Program-made: the position numbers and the translations under genes
Assembly (NCBI RefSeq): GCF_014596915.1
Contig: NZ_JACVWU010000026.1
Coordinates: forward strand, 55,306-119,305
Direction: 5' to 3'
Source of the DNA: Streptomyces sp. TRM68416
GTDB taxonomy: Bacteria; Actinomycetota; Actinomycetes; Streptomycetales; Streptomycetaceae
DNA length: 64,000 nt
In this document: positions 17,033 through 26,636 of the stretch, in pieces
Numbering within the stretch: the first letter of the stretch is position 1
Layout: each line of letters starts with the position of its first letter
Notes under the pieces: generated by a model
What the model saw: only the letters and a program-made list of their open reading frames with translations
What the model was told of the DNA's origin: nothing
The model's database searches: none

Positions 17033-17290
17033 CGGCGCTTGAGGACGAGCGTCCACGAACGAATCCGGCCCGGCACTTGAGGACGAGCGACCACGGACAA
17101 ATCCAGCCCGGCACTTGAGGACGAGCGACCACGGACAAATCCAGCCCGGCACTTGAGGACGAGCGACCACGGACAAATCCAGCCCGTCCGGCGTTTGAGG
17201 ACAAGGCCCGTTCAGGGCCGACGCGGGGGTCCGGGGGCGGCAGCCCCCGGGGACGGGACGGGTAGGGGCGGCGGGGGCGAAAACCCAAGA
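17033..17290. repeat. 38-bp tandem repeat array with terminal hairpin element
   Basis: Units begin CGGCACTTGAGGACGAGC at 17071, 17109 and 17147, with CGGCGCTTGA at 17033 and CGGCGTTTGA at 17189 as flanking variants; the period is 38 bp (42 for the last). Beyond it, CCGGGGGCGGCAGCCCCCGG (17232-17251) is a strong hairpin. The GTCCGGCGTTTGAGGAC unit plus this hairpin is a common Streptomyces 3'-end element; here its first half has been multiplied. The 380-base gap between the tRNA and the Sel1 gene holds nothing else. Confidence 0.85.
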
Positions 17291-17336
17291 CGCCAACCAC
17301 AGCACAAGGCCGGCCACCACCACCCCCGGCGGAGCG

Positions 17337-19196
17337 TTACGCCGACAACTCCTCCCGCAACGCGTCCCGCAACCGAGCCGCCCGCTCCGCAACCTCCCCC
17401 GGCCCCAACGCCACCGCCCGATCAGCCCACCGCTGCCCCTCCGCCAGCTCCCCACGACGCGCGTAGACCAGGGCCAACCGCAACGCCGCCCGCCCATGCC
17501 CCGCATCAGCGGCCCGCTCCCACCACACCGCCGCCTCCGGCTCACTCCCCTCCCGAGCCAACAGCAGCCCCAGATTGAAGGCACCGTTGCGCGACCCGGC
17601 CTCGGCCGCCGACCGGTACCACCGAGCCGCCTCGACGACATCCCCCCGAGCCGCCGCCAGCATCCCGACCCGCACCTGCGCCCGCCGATGCCCCTGCGAG
17701 GCCGCCCGCTCGTACCACTCCTCGCACTCGCTCTTCTCGTGCACGATCTCCCCGAGCTCGTGCGCGGGCTCCGGCGGCCGCCGCGCGTCCAGCACGGTCG
17801 CCAGCCGGTACGCCCCCTCCGCGCTGCCACCCCCCGCCGCGCACCGCAGATGCCGCTCCGCGCCGGCCTCGTCCCCGTCGCGCAGCAACGCGATGCCGAC
17901 CTGAAGCGCCGCCTCCGTATGCCCGGCGGCCGCGGCCCGCTGGTACCAGCGCAGGGCGATGCCGTCCTCGCCCCGCCCCGCGAACAGGATCCCCAGGTTG
18001 AACGCGGCGTCGACACTCCCCGCCTCGGCCGCCTTGGAGAACCACGGCTCCGCCCCGGCGGTGTCCCCGCCCTGCAGCAGCAGGATCGCCAGCGCGTTGG
18101 CCGCCTCCCGGTGCCCCGCGTACGCGGCCCGCCGGTACCACTGCTCGGCCTGCGCGGTCCGCCCCTGCTCGGCGCAGAGCAGCCCGAGGTTGTACGCCCC
18201 GTTGACATCGCCCGCGTCCATCGCGGCCCGGTACCACCGCTCGGCGGTCTGCGTCTGCCCGCGCTCGGCGTGCAGCGCGCCCAGCGCGTTGGCCGCGTTG
18301 CCGTCCCCGTCCTGCGCGGCCCGCAGCCACCACACGGCGGCGCTCTCCGTGTCCCCGGCGTCCCGCAGCAGGAACCCCAGCGCGCAGGCGGCCCGCGCCT
18401 CACCGTCCTTGGCGGACGTCAGATACCAGCGTCCGGCCTCCTTGAGCTCACCGCGCCGCTCCAGAATGGCGCCGAGGTGCAGCGCGGCCCTGCGATGCCC
18501 GCGCGCGGCGGCCTGCCGGTACCACTGCTCGGCCTCGGCGTCGTCGGCGGAATTCGCAGGAACCGGGTTCTCGCCCGACGGGTGCGTACCGGAGCCGTCC
18601 GCTCCGGCGCCTCCGACACCGTTGTCACCGTCGCCTTCCCCCCCGGCCCGCCGGTCCAGCGCTCTCGCCAGCCGGTACGCCGCCTCCCGGTGCCCGCGCT
18701 CGGCCGCGACCCGCATCCACCGCCGGGACCCGGGGTCGCCCCGGTGCTCCAGCAGATCGGCGAGCGCGTAGGCGCCCAGCGTGTGCCCCTGCTCGGCGGA
18801 CTGGCGCAGCCAGTACTCGGCGGCCGGCTCGTCCCCGCGCTCACGGTGATGACGGCCCAACGCATGGGCGGCCGCGGCCGATCCGGCGACCGCGGCGATG
18901 CGCCACCAGCCGGCGGCCTCGTCGGCGTACCCGCGCTGGTGGAGGAGAACTCCCAGATTGTTGGCGGCGGCACGGTCCCCGGCGGCGGTCGCGGCGCGCA
19001 ACTGGGGCTCGGCTCCGTCGAGATCACCGCGGCGCAGCAGCATGGCACCGAGGACACTCATCGCTTCGGCATCGCCCGCGTCGGCGGCGAGCCGCAGACG
19101 CAGCTCCTCGGCGGCCTCACCGGCTTCGTCCCGGTCGGCAGGCTGCACAAAACGCCCTGTCTCCAACAGAGTTGCCTTGTCCCCCATAACGTCCAT
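17337..19196 (-). CDS. large Sel1-like / TPR repeat protein
   Basis: 619 aa built almost wholly of 36-residue Sel1-like repeats (pattern A..WYRxAAxxGHxxAAxxLGxLLxxRG), about a dozen copies, broken by a Gly/Asp/Ser-rich insert near residues 190-220. Such solenoids hold other proteins together; no enzymatic motif or signal peptide is seen. Start at ATG 19194-19196, with a second in-frame ATG at 19185-19187 (product MGDKATLLE) that may be the real one. Flanked on both sides by initiator tRNA genes on the same strand. Partner unknown. Confidence 0.88.
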   Translation of the reverse strand: MDVMGDKATLLETGRFVQPADRDEAGEAAEELRLRLAADAGDAEAMSVLGAMLLRRGDLDGAEPQLRAATAAGDRAAANNLGVLLHQRGYADEAAGWWRIAAVAGSAAAAHALGRHHRERGDEPAAEYWLRQSAEQGHTLGAYALADLLEHRGDPGSRRWMRVAAERGHREAAYRLARALDRRAGGEGDGDNGVGGAGADGSGTHPSGENPVPANSADDAEAEQWYRQAAARGHRRAALHLGAILERRGELKEAGRWYLTSAKDGEARAACALGFLLRDAGDTESAAVWWLRAAQDGDGNAANALGALHAERGQTQTAERWYRAAMDAGDVNGAYNLGLLCAEQGRTAQAEQWYRRAAYAGHREAANALAILLLQGGDTAGAEPWFSKAAEAGSVDAAFNLGILFAGRGEDGIALRWYQRAAAAGHTEAALQVGIALLRDGDEAGAERHLRCAAGGGSAEGAYRLATVLDARRPPEPAHELGEIVHEKSECEEWYERAASQGHRRAQVRVGMLAAARGDVVEAARWYRSAAEAGSRNGAFNLGLLLAREGSEPEAAVWWERAADAGHGRAALRLALVYARRGELAEGQRWADRAVALGPGEVAERAARLRDALREELSA

Positions 19197-19360
19197 CGTC
19201 GCACCACCCGCAACCCGGGTACACCTGGTATACCGCAGCCATTGAGGTCACTTCAGCGTTTTGTCGACATGCCCACAGAGAGACAAGTCAAACACAGTTC
19301 CCCCAACTCCCCACAGCAGCACGGCCATCCCAGCCCGCGGCACATGCGTTCGCACATCAC

Positions 19361-19393
19361 GAAGGCCCGGATCCTCTTCAGGATCCGGGCCTT
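19361..19393 (-). terminator. terminator after second tRNA-fMet
   Basis: GAAGGCCCGGATCC (19361-19374) pairs with GGATCCGGGCCTTC (19381-19394 region), directly downstream of the tRNA on the minus strand. Confidence 0.85.
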
Positions 19394-19402
19394 CGCCATC
19401 AG

Positions 19403-19476
19403 TAGCGGGGACAGGATTTGAACCTGCGACCTCTGGGTTATGAGCCCAGCGAGCTACCGAGCTGCTCCACCCCGCG
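19403..19476 (-). tRNA. initiator tRNA-fMet (CAT), copy 2
   Basis: 74 bases, the same mature sequence as the copy at 16884-16957, with the same three G:C pairs flanking the CAT anticodon loop. The flanks differ (its own terminator), so this is an old or converted duplicate rather than a recent block copy. Confidence 0.95.
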
Positions 19477-19519
19477 CCGTTGTTCTGCAACCGTATCACG
19501 GCGCGGGGTGGGCTCTTGA

Positions 19520-22444
19520 TCAGCCGCTGTCGGGACTACCGGTCGGACTGGGACTCGGGCTCGACGTCCCGCCGCTCCGCCCATCTGCGGCGTCCTGGGC
19601 CTTCTCGGCCCGCTCCAGCGCGTCCTGGAGGTCCTTCTGCGCCCGGCCGTACGCCTCCCAGTCGCCGTCCTTGAGGGCTTCCTGGCCGTCGTCGAAGGCC
19701 TTCTGGGCGTCGTCCAGCGCCTCCTGGACCGTCGGATCCTCGGACGAGGGCGGCGGCGTCGGTTCGCCTTCGCCTTCCTCGGGTGGCTCGGTGGTCGCTT
19801 CCTCCGTTCCGAAGATCTTGTCGAGCGCTTCGCCGAGGGTGTCCTCGAACGCCGTGGCGCCTCCATAGGTCACCAGGACCTTGCGCAGCAGCGGGTACTT
19901 GAGCCCGCCACCGCGGACGTAGACCGGTTCGACGTAGAGCAGTCCTCCGTCGAGCGGCACCGCCAGCAGGTTGCCGTACTCGACCTCGGAGTCGCCGCCT
20001 CTCAGCAGCCTGATCGTCTCGGCGATGTCCTGTTCGGAGTTGAACTGGCTCTGGACCTGTTTGGGCCCGTTGACGGTGGTGTTCGTCGGCAGTTTCAGGA
20101 TTCTGATCTGGCCGTAGCCAGGGGTGCCCGCCTCGGCGTCGACCGCCATGTACGCACTGAGGTTGTCACGGCCGTTGGGCGTGAACGTCGTCGTGAGCGA
20201 GAACGCCTGTTCCTTCTGGTCGGGCATCTTCATGCTCAGGTAGTACGGCGGCACCGCGTCGCCCGACTTGTTGGTCGGGTCGTCCGGCACCTGCCACACC
20301 TCGCTGCCGCTGAGGAACGTCGTCGCGTCCTCAACGTGGTAGCGGGTCAGCAACTCGCGCTGGACCTTGAACAGGTCCTGCGGGTACCGCAGATGGGCCA
20401 TGAGGTTCTCGGAGATCTCGCTCTTCGGCTCCACCGTGTTCGGGAACGCCTTCATCCAGGTCTTCAGGACCGGGTCCTGGGTGTCCCACTGGAAGAGCTT
20501 GACCTCGCCGGTGTACGCGTCGACGGTCGCCTTCACCGAGTTGCGGATGTAGTTGACCTGGTTCTGCTGGGCCACCACCGCGCGCGAGTCGTTGGTCGCG
20601 GTCAGCGAGTCGGCCGTCGTGTCCCCGAGGGTCGTACGGGAGGCGTACGGATAGCCGTTGGTCGTCGTGTAGGCGTCGACGATCCACTGGATCCTGCCGT
20701 CCACGACCGCCGGGTAGGCGTCACCGTCGATGGTCAGCCACGGGGCGACCGCCTCGACCCGCTCCTTGGGCGTGCGGTTGTACAGGATCCGCGAACCCTC
20801 GCCGATCGCCCCGGAGTACAGGATCTGCGGCTCGCTGAACGCCAGCGCGTACGCGGCCCGGTTGATCGGGCTGGAGAGGTTGACCCCGCTGTCGGCCTCG
20901 TAGGTGTAGGTCTTCTCGCCGTTGTCGTCGGAGTAGTCGATCTCCTTCTGGGGACCGCCGACGATCGAGTACATGGTGGTCTTCTCGCCGTAGTAGACCC
21001 GCTGCTGGTACGTCCCGAGGTCGCCCTTGGACGGCAGGTCGGACTCCGTGAACTTCGGGCGGCCGTTGGCACCGGCGCTGGTTCCCTCGGCCGCGACCAC
21101 GCCGTATCCGTGGGTGTAGCGGAAGTGGTCGTTGATCCAGCTGTTCTTCGGAATGCCGTTGAGGTTGATCTCACGCAGACCGATGACCGTGTCCTGGTCC
21201 TTGCCGTCCTTGCTGTAGCGGTCGACGTCCAGGTTGGTCGGGAACGCGTAGTAGTTCCTGATCTGCTGGAGCTGCTGGAACGTCGGCGAGACGATGTTCG
21301 GGTCCATGATGCGGATGCTCGCCGTGTCGGACACGTCGTCGCGCAGCTTGGTCTTGTCCTCGGTCTTGCTGGTGCCCGGGTACTCGCTGACCTTCGCGTC
21401 GTCGATGCCGTAGGCCTCGCGCGTCGCCTTGAGGTTCTTCGCGACGTACGGCGCTTCCTTGGCCTGCTCGTTCGGCTGGACCTGGAACTTCTGCACGATC
21501 GCCGGGTACAGGCCGCCGATGAGGATCGCCGAGAGCACCATCAGGCCGAAGCCGATGACGGGCAGCTGCCAGGTGCGCCGCCACAGGGTGGCGAAGAACA
21601 GCAGGGCGCAGATGACGGCGATGCAGAACAGGATCGTCTTGGCCGGCAGATAGGCGTTGGCGTCGACGTAGCGCAGACCCGTCCAGCTGTCGGTCGCCTT
21701 GAAGTCACTGGACTTCACTGCGAGGCCGTACCGGTCGAGCCAGTAGGCGACCGCCTTGAGCGCCACGAAGATGCCCAGCAGCACCGACAGGTGCCCGGTG
21801 GCCGCCGCGGTGGCGCGCGCGCCCGGGCTGGTGATGCGCAGCCCGCCGTAGAGGTAGTGGGTGAGCGCGGCGGCGATCAGGGAGAGGATCGCGGCGGCGA
21901 AGCCGAAGCCCAGCATGAACCGGTACCAGGGCAGGTCGAAGGCGAAGAAGGAGACGTCCAGGTGGAACTGGGGGTCCTTCTGGCCGAACGACACGCCGTT
22001 GACCCACATCAGCCAGGTGCGCCACTGGCCGGACGCCGAGGCGCCGGCGATCAGGCCCACCAGGGCGGTGATCCCGAGCAGCAGCCACTTCTTGTACGGC
22101 GCGATGCCCATCCGGTAGCGGTCGAGGCTCTGCTGCTCCATCGACATGGCGCTCAGCGGCGGGCGCAGCCGGTGGGCCAGCCAGATGTTGACGCCGACGG
22201 ACAGCGCCATCAGCAGGCCGAAGACGAAGAAGAGCCCGATCTTCGTCCACAGGGTCGTCGTGAAGACGGAGGAGTAGTTCACCGACCGGTACCAGAGCCA
22301 GTCCGTCCAGAACCCGGCGAACATGGTGAACGCCATGCCGAGTACGGCAAGGACGCCCAGCGTCATGAGCAGGGTCCGGACGCGCCGGGACGGGCGGCCC
22401 ACTCTGATCCGTGGCCCCGTCGGGCCTCCGCCGCGGTCCGGCAT
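19520..22444 (-). CDS. UPF0182 family integral membrane protein
   Basis: 974 aa. About seven membrane segments in the first 330 residues, then a large region that should lie outside the cell, ending in an acidic Pro/Ser/Glu-rich tail. Conserved across actinobacteria, cyanobacteria and others; role not established. I placed the start at ATG 22442-22444 (product MPDRGGGPTG); the open frame runs on to 22540 but those codons have no membrane or conserved character. Convergent with nothing: the next gene, PPA1309-type, runs away from it, as in mycobacteria. Confidence 0.9.
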   Translation of the reverse strand: MPDRGGGPTGPRIRVGRPSRRVRTLLMTLGVLAVLGMAFTMFAGFWTDWLWYRSVNYSSVFTTTLWTKIGLFFVFGLLMALSVGVNIWLAHRLRPPLSAMSMEQQSLDRYRMGIAPYKKWLLLGITALVGLIAGASASGQWRTWLMWVNGVSFGQKDPQFHLDVSFFAFDLPWYRFMLGFGFAAAILSLIAAALTHYLYGGLRITSPGARATAAATGHLSVLLGIFVALKAVAYWLDRYGLAVKSSDFKATDSWTGLRYVDANAYLPAKTILFCIAVICALLFFATLWRRTWQLPVIGFGLMVLSAILIGGLYPAIVQKFQVQPNEQAKEAPYVAKNLKATREAYGIDDAKVSEYPGTSKTEDKTKLRDDVSDTASIRIMDPNIVSPTFQQLQQIRNYYAFPTNLDVDRYSKDGKDQDTVIGLREINLNGIPKNSWINDHFRYTHGYGVVAAEGTSAGANGRPKFTESDLPSKGDLGTYQQRVYYGEKTTMYSIVGGPQKEIDYSDDNGEKTYTYEADSGVNLSSPINRAAYALAFSEPQILYSGAIGEGSRILYNRTPKERVEAVAPWLTIDGDAYPAVVDGRIQWIVDAYTTTNGYPYASRTTLGDTTADSLTATNDSRAVVAQQNQVNYIRNSVKATVDAYTGEVKLFQWDTQDPVLKTWMKAFPNTVEPKSEISENLMAHLRYPQDLFKVQRELLTRYHVEDATTFLSGSEVWQVPDDPTNKSGDAVPPYYLSMKMPDQKEQAFSLTTTFTPNGRDNLSAYMAVDAEAGTPGYGQIRILKLPTNTTVNGPKQVQSQFNSEQDIAETIRLLRGGDSEVEYGNLLAVPLDGGLLYVEPVYVRGGGLKYPLLRKVLVTYGGATAFEDTLGEALDKIFGTEEATTEPPEEGEGEPTPPPSSEDPTVQEALDDAQKAFDDGQEALKDGDWEAYGRAQKDLQDALERAEKAQDAADGRSGGTSSPSPSPTGSPDSG

Positions 22445-22606
22445 CTGGAAAGCCAAGGTGCGCACCTCAAAGTTCGCTGTCGATCCGTCAGGCCCTCGCT
22501 TTTCGGACCTTCCGGGGGCCCCGTGATCGTAGGCCCACACCTATGCAACTTACCTACGCTTTACTCGGTTCCCGATTCGGGGCGGGAACGAGGCAGGATT
22601 GTGACC

Positions 22607-23149
22607 ATGTCCAACACTCCCATGGCGGCGAGCCCGCTCACCCGGGCCGTACTCGAAATCGACGAGTACGCCTCCGGCCTCGGCTGGGATCAGCCCGCCC
22701 GCCTCTTCGCCCTCGTAGACACCGCACGGCTGCGGGCCCAGGAACCCGGCCTCGCCGCCCAGCTCGGCCTGGAGGGCGAGCAGGAGAACCCCGGCCTCAC
22801 CCCCATCGAGCAGGATGAAATTCCAACGGGCAAGCCCCTCGACGAGTTCCTCGGCACCATCGCCTGGCCCGACGCGGTGGTCGGCTGCGCGCTCACCGTG
22901 GAGCGGCTGATGCTGCCGCCGTCCGCGGAGGCGCAGGTCCCGAAGGATCTGAGCGAGGCCGCGCTCACGAAGTGGGTGGCCGAGCACCCGGACCGTCAGG
23001 AGGTCCGGATGACGGTCGCGGTGCTGCGCGACGGCGCCCGCGAGTCGGCCCTGCGGCTGCGCGAGAAGGACTCCCCCACGGACGTCCTCACCGGCGCCGA
23101 CCTGGTCCCGGGCCTGGCCCAGGCCCTGTCCGCCACCTTCGAGGACTGA
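22607..23149 (+). CDS. PPA1309 family protein
   Basis: 180 aa soluble protein of a small actinobacterial family named after a Cutibacterium gene; function unknown. The region WPDAVVGCALTVERLMLPP is its best-conserved part. Start ATG 22607; divergent from the UPF0182 gene and convergent with the YlbL-like gene, the same order as in many actinobacteria. Confidence 0.85.
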   Translation: MSNTPMAASPLTRAVLEIDEYASGLGWDQPARLFALVDTARLRAQEPGLAAQLGLEGEQENPGLTPIEQDEIPTGKPLDEFLGTIAWPDAVVGCALTVERLMLPPSAEAQVPKDLSEAALTKWVAEHPDRQEVRMTVAVLRDGARESALRLREKDSPTDVLTGADLVPGLAQALSATFED

Positions 23150-23202
23150 GCACTTCGGCTACGGCGACGGGGTGCCCTCGTCGCCGTGGCGAGGCCGGCC
23201 GA

Positions 23203-24297
23203 TCAGCCCTTGGCGCACGTCGGCAGGTCGGCGGTGTCGCCGCTGCGGATGTCCTTGAGGGCGCCCAGGGCGTCCTCCATGGTGCCGACCTTGACGAGGG
23301 TGAGCCCTGCGGGGGTGTCCTTGGCGGCGGACGCGCAGTTGTCGGCGGGCGTGAGGAAGTACTGGGCGCCCCGCTCGCGGGCGCCGACGGTCTTCATCTC
23401 GATGCCGCCGATCGGGCCGACCTTGCCGTCGTCGTCGATCGTGCCGGTGCCGGCCACGAACGCGCCGCCGGTGAGGCTGCCCGGGGTGAGCTTGTCGTAG
23501 ATGCCGAGCGCGAACATCAGACCGGCGCTCGGGCCGCCCACGTCGGCGAGCTTGATGTCGATGGTGAACGGGAAGGTGTGGTCGGTCCCGGCGGAGATCC
23601 CGACGATGGCACGCTTCTCGCCGTCGTCGTCCGAGGCCGCGGTGGTGATGGTGACGTCCTCGGTCTTCGTCGCCGTCCGCTGCTTCTTCTCGGCCGCGGC
23701 CTGCTCCTTGGCGGGCACGATGGTGAACACGACGTCCTCGCCGGGCTTGTGCTCGGTCACCAGTTCGGCAACGTCGGCGGGCTCCTTCACGGCCTTGCCG
23801 TCGACCGCCTTGATCACGTCACCGGCGTGCAGCTTGCCCTCGGCCGGGGAGTCCTTGACCACCGTGGAGACGATCACCCAGGTCCGCACCGGGATGTCCA
23901 GTTCCTTCAGGGCGGCGACCTTCGCGCTCTCCTGGGACTGGCTGAATTCCTCGGCGTTCTCCTGGGTGGACTCCTCCTCGGTCTTGCCGTCCGGGTAGAG
24001 CGTCTCGTGCGGCACGATCTTGTTGTCGTGCGCGAGCCAGCCGTACACCGCCGTCACGAGGTTCATCTTGTAGTCGGCGCTGGTGACCCGGACCGTCGTC
24101 ATGTTCAGATTGCCGCTGGTCGCGTACGTCTTGCGCCCGGAGATCTGCAGCACCGGCTCGCCGTCGTGCTCCCCGAGCGTGTTCACCGTCGGCCCCGGGG
24201 ACATCTCCGAGTACGGCACGGGGATGAACACTCCCGCGCACAGGAGCGCGATCAGCATCAGGGTGGAGGCGAGCATCGTCGCGGTGCGGCGTGGCAT
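23203..24297 (-). CDS. YlbL-type PDZ / Lon-like (S16) membrane-anchored protease
   Basis: 364 aa. One membrane segment at residues 8-28, a PDZ domain at about 135-195, and a Lon-type proteolytic domain with the catalytic Ser257 in GPSAGL and Lys302 in GGIEMKTVGA. Unlike Lon there is no ATPase. Bacillus YlbL and its relatives act in cell-envelope and division control; the substrate here is unknown. Conserved neighbour of UPF0182 in actinobacteria. Confidence 0.9.
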   Translation of the reverse strand: MPRRTATMLASTLMLIALLCAGVFIPVPYSEMSPGPTVNTLGEHDGEPVLQISGRKTYATSGNLNMTTVRVTSADYKMNLVTAVYGWLAHDNKIVPHETLYPDGKTEEESTQENAEEFSQSQESAKVAALKELDIPVRTWVIVSTVVKDSPAEGKLHAGDVIKAVDGKAVKEPADVAELVTEHKPGEDVVFTIVPAKEQAAAEKKQRTATKTEDVTITTAASDDDGEKRAIVGISAGTDHTFPFTIDIKLADVGGPSAGLMFALGIYDKLTPGSLTGGAFVAGTGTIDDDGKVGPIGGIEMKTVGARERGAQYFLTPADNCASAAKDTPAGLTLVKVGTMEDALGALKDIRSGDTADLPTCAKG

Positions 24298-24333
24298 GCC
24301 ACGACAGTACGGGACGCCCCTGTCAGCGTCCCG

Positions 24334-24492
24334 TCAGGGCCGCGTCTTCTCCATGGCCGCGCGGAACCGGGCATATCCGTCCAGCTCGGGTCCGTCGCTG
24401 CGGACCTTGCGGGTCCGATTGGCCCAACTGCCCCACAGACCGGCACCGATCGCAGCGACAAGCGGGATCAGCAACCAGGCGAGCGCCGCCAT
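24334..24492 (-). CDS. small single-span membrane protein
   Basis: 52 aa: begins MAALAWLLIPLVAAIGAGLW (one membrane span), then a charged tail ending in MEKTRP. The codon use is typical of the region (high GC third positions), and the ORF lies just upstream of the YlbL-like gene on the same strand, so it may be co-transcribed. I know of no function. Confidence 0.7.
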   Translation of the reverse strand: MAALAWLLIPLVAAIGAGLWGSWANRTRKVRSDGPELDGYARFRAAMEKTRP

Positions 24493-24608
24493 GCCGTCCT
24501 CCCAACCCCAGTGAGCGACCGCAACTGACTGATCAGCAGATTAACCATCCGCACTGACAACGCTCGGGCCGGGGGGGCGGTTACGCAACCGGAGGGGTCG
24601 GAAGTCGG

Positions 24609-25070
24609 TCAGCAGGCGCCGACCCACTCCTCGGTACCGTCGGCGAACGTCTGGTGCTTCCAGATCGGCACCTCGTGCTTGAGGTCGTCGATCAGCTTCC
24701 GGCAGGCCTCGAAGGCCTCACCGCGATGCGGACAGGAAACGGCGACGACAACGGCGAGGTCCCCGACCTCCAGGTCGCCGATCCGATGCACGGCGGCCAG
24801 CGCGCGCACGGGGTACGCGGCGACGACCTTCTCCGCGATCCGCCGCATCTCGGCCTCGGCACTGGGGTGGCAGGAGTACCCGAGCCGGTCGACATCGGCA
24901 CCCCCGTCGTGGTTCCGCACGGTCCCCACGAACAACGCGGTCCCCCCGGCGGCGTCGTCCCCGACGGCCCGGAAGACCTCGTCCAGAGAAAGCGCCGTCT
25001 CCCGAATGGAGATCAACTTGATGGGGTCCTGCGCGGCCTGCTCACCGGGATGGTCGTTCATGGGTGCCAT
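24609..25070 (-). CDS. moaE: molybdopterin synthase catalytic subunit
   Basis: Large subunit of molybdopterin synthase; with MoaD it puts the two sulfurs into precursor Z to make molybdopterin. About 153 aa from ATG 25068-25070 (ATG 25059-25061 is an alternative). Family features: GTVRNHDGG, HRIGDLEVGD, SCPHRGEAFEACR and the catalytic Lys region VPIWKHQTF. No other moa gene is adjacent, but moeZ, which activates MoaD, lies in the same window at 57.5 kb. Confidence 0.93.
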   Translation of the reverse strand: MAPMNDHPGEQAAQDPIKLISIRETALSLDEVFRAVGDDAAGGTALFVGTVRNHDGGADVDRLGYSCHPSAEAEMRRIAEKVVAAYPVRALAAVHRIGDLEVGDLAVVVAVSCPHRGEAFEACRKLIDDLKHEVPIWKHQTFADGTEEWVGAC

Positions 25071-25139
25071 GGGCCCATCGTGCCCCACCCCCACAAGAAC
25101 CCGAAATAGCAAAATCACCCGGCACACGCGCGTGCCCCT

Positions 25140-25260
25140 TTGGAGCCTCCTACAGCCGCCGCCGAGCCTGCGGGCAATCGTGCCGCTGGGGCGGCACGGG
25201 TGTGCGCAGGCGGCACCCCGCAAGCGCAGGCGAGCGCACCCACCCCGACGGCACCCCACA
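25140..25260. repeat. intergenic GTGCCGC hairpin repeat, copy 2
   Basis: CTGCGGGCAATCGTGCCGCT and GGGGCGGCACGGGTG (25169-25203) form a hairpin, followed by two more CGGCACCCC repeats. Same family as at 13079-13180. The 258-base gap between moaE and the SDR gene holds no gene. Confidence 0.65.
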
Positions 25261-25328
25261 CGCGCGGCACCTCACCGACGTGGGCGAGGACACCGCCGTA
25301 CGCCTCGCAGAGGACAGCGCCGCAGACC

Positions 25329-26444
25329 TCAGATCCGCCGCCGAGCCTTCCGCGCCCGCCGCACCACGGCCGCCGCACCCAGCAGCGCGACCGTCGCCCC
25401 GGCCGCCCCCGCGGCCGTCGCGTCCTTGCGCCCCAGCCGCCGCCCGGCCACCGTGTGCCGCCCGGTCACCTCCTCCAGCAACTCGGCCAGCACCTCCTCG
25501 TTCGTCCACTGCGGACGCCACCCCGCGTCATGCAGCCGGCTCCCGCTCACCACCCAGGGGTACATCGTGTACGCGAGGTCCCCGGCCGGCGACGGCGTCA
25601 GCCCGATCCGGTGCAGCCGCGCCGCCGCCCCGAGCGCGACCGCCGACGGCAGCTCCATCCGCCGGATCCCGCTCAGCTCCTCGACCTCCTCCTGCTCCAG
25701 CCACCCCTCGCACCCGACGGCGAGCTCCCCGTCGACCTTCTCCAGGACGGCGTACTCCAGAGCACTGCACAGATCCTCGACGTGGCAGAACTGCCAGGCG
25801 GGCCGCGACCCGGCCACCACCAGCAGCCGAGGCGACTCGAAGTACCTGGTCAGCGCGGTGTCGGTGCCACCCCCGACCAGCACGGCCGGTCGTACGACGG
25901 TGACATTGAGCCCGGGATGCGCCCGCGGCGCGCGCCGCGCGAGCCGTTCGACCTCCAGCAGGTCCCCGACCCCGGTGGCCTCCGCCGTCGCCCGCAGCTC
26001 GGCGTCCTCGGACAGCGGCAGCTCGTTGTCCGGCAGGGCGCCGTAGACCATCGCGGACGTACACAGCACGACCCGGTGCACTCCGGCCGCCGCGGCGGCG
26101 GTCAGCACGGTCTGCGTCCCCCGTACGTTGTAGGCCGTACGGGCGGCCGCGTCGGTCTCCAGGTCGAGGTCGAGCGCGAGGTGCACGACCACGTCGGCCC
26201 CGCGCAGTTTGTCCGCGATGGCCGGATCCCGTACGTCCAGGATGTGCCACTGCGCCGCCGCGCACTCGCCGCGCCGCTCGTCGATGGCGATGACCTGCTT
26301 GACCTCGTCGGATGCGGCCAGCCGCTCGGTGAGCAGCGCTCCGACGCCGGACGCGGCACCGGTGACCGCTACGACGGGCCCGCGCGCGGCGGGACTGGTT
26401 GACTGGTTTCGCGCTGCGCGAACCTGCGGATCAGGGGAACTCAC
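25329..26444 (-). CDS. NAD-dependent epimerase/dehydratase family (extended SDR)
   Basis: 371 aa: Rossmann motif VTGAASGVG at the start, a segment CTSAMVYG in place of the usual active-site region, and a hydrophobic C-terminal tail (residues about 345-365) that could anchor it in the membrane, followed by Arg/Lys. Substrate unknown. I took GTG 26442-26444, which follows GGAGA at 6 to 7 bases, over an upstream ATG that lacks a ribosome site. Divergent from the zincin gene. Confidence 0.82.
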   Translation of the reverse strand: MSSPDPQVRAARNQSTSPAARGPVVAVTGAASGVGALLTERLAASDEVKQVIAIDERRGECAAAQWHILDVRDPAIADKLRGADVVVHLALDLDLETDAAARTAYNVRGTQTVLTAAAAAGVHRVVLCTSAMVYGALPDNELPLSEDAELRATAEATGVGDLLEVERLARRAPRAHPGLNVTVVRPAVLVGGGTDTALTRYFESPRLLVVAGSRPAWQFCHVEDLCSALEYAVLEKVDGELAVGCEGWLEQEEVEELSGIRRMELPSAVALGAAARLHRIGLTPSPAGDLAYTMYPWVVSGSRLHDAGWRPQWTNEEVLAELLEEVTGRHTVAGRRLGRKDATAAGAAGATVALLGAAAVVRRARKARRRI

Positions 26445-26636
26445 CGGGCGTCTCCAGCGGTTGTCTTCAGTACGGGCGCGAGTGACGCGTACGTACCAGG
26501 TGGCATCCATCCTGCCGCAGGCCGAGAGTCGGCGAAGCACCGAGGCCCCAACCGCCCGTGGTGTCTACGCTGGGTGGTGTTATCGGGCAGCCGCGCCGTC
26601 GGAGACAACCGGCGGCCTTACCAGCCGAGGAATCCC

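Noticed and set aside
17033..17205. CRISPR array
   Set aside because: The 38-bp period is nearly all repeat with no unique spacers, and no cas genes are near.
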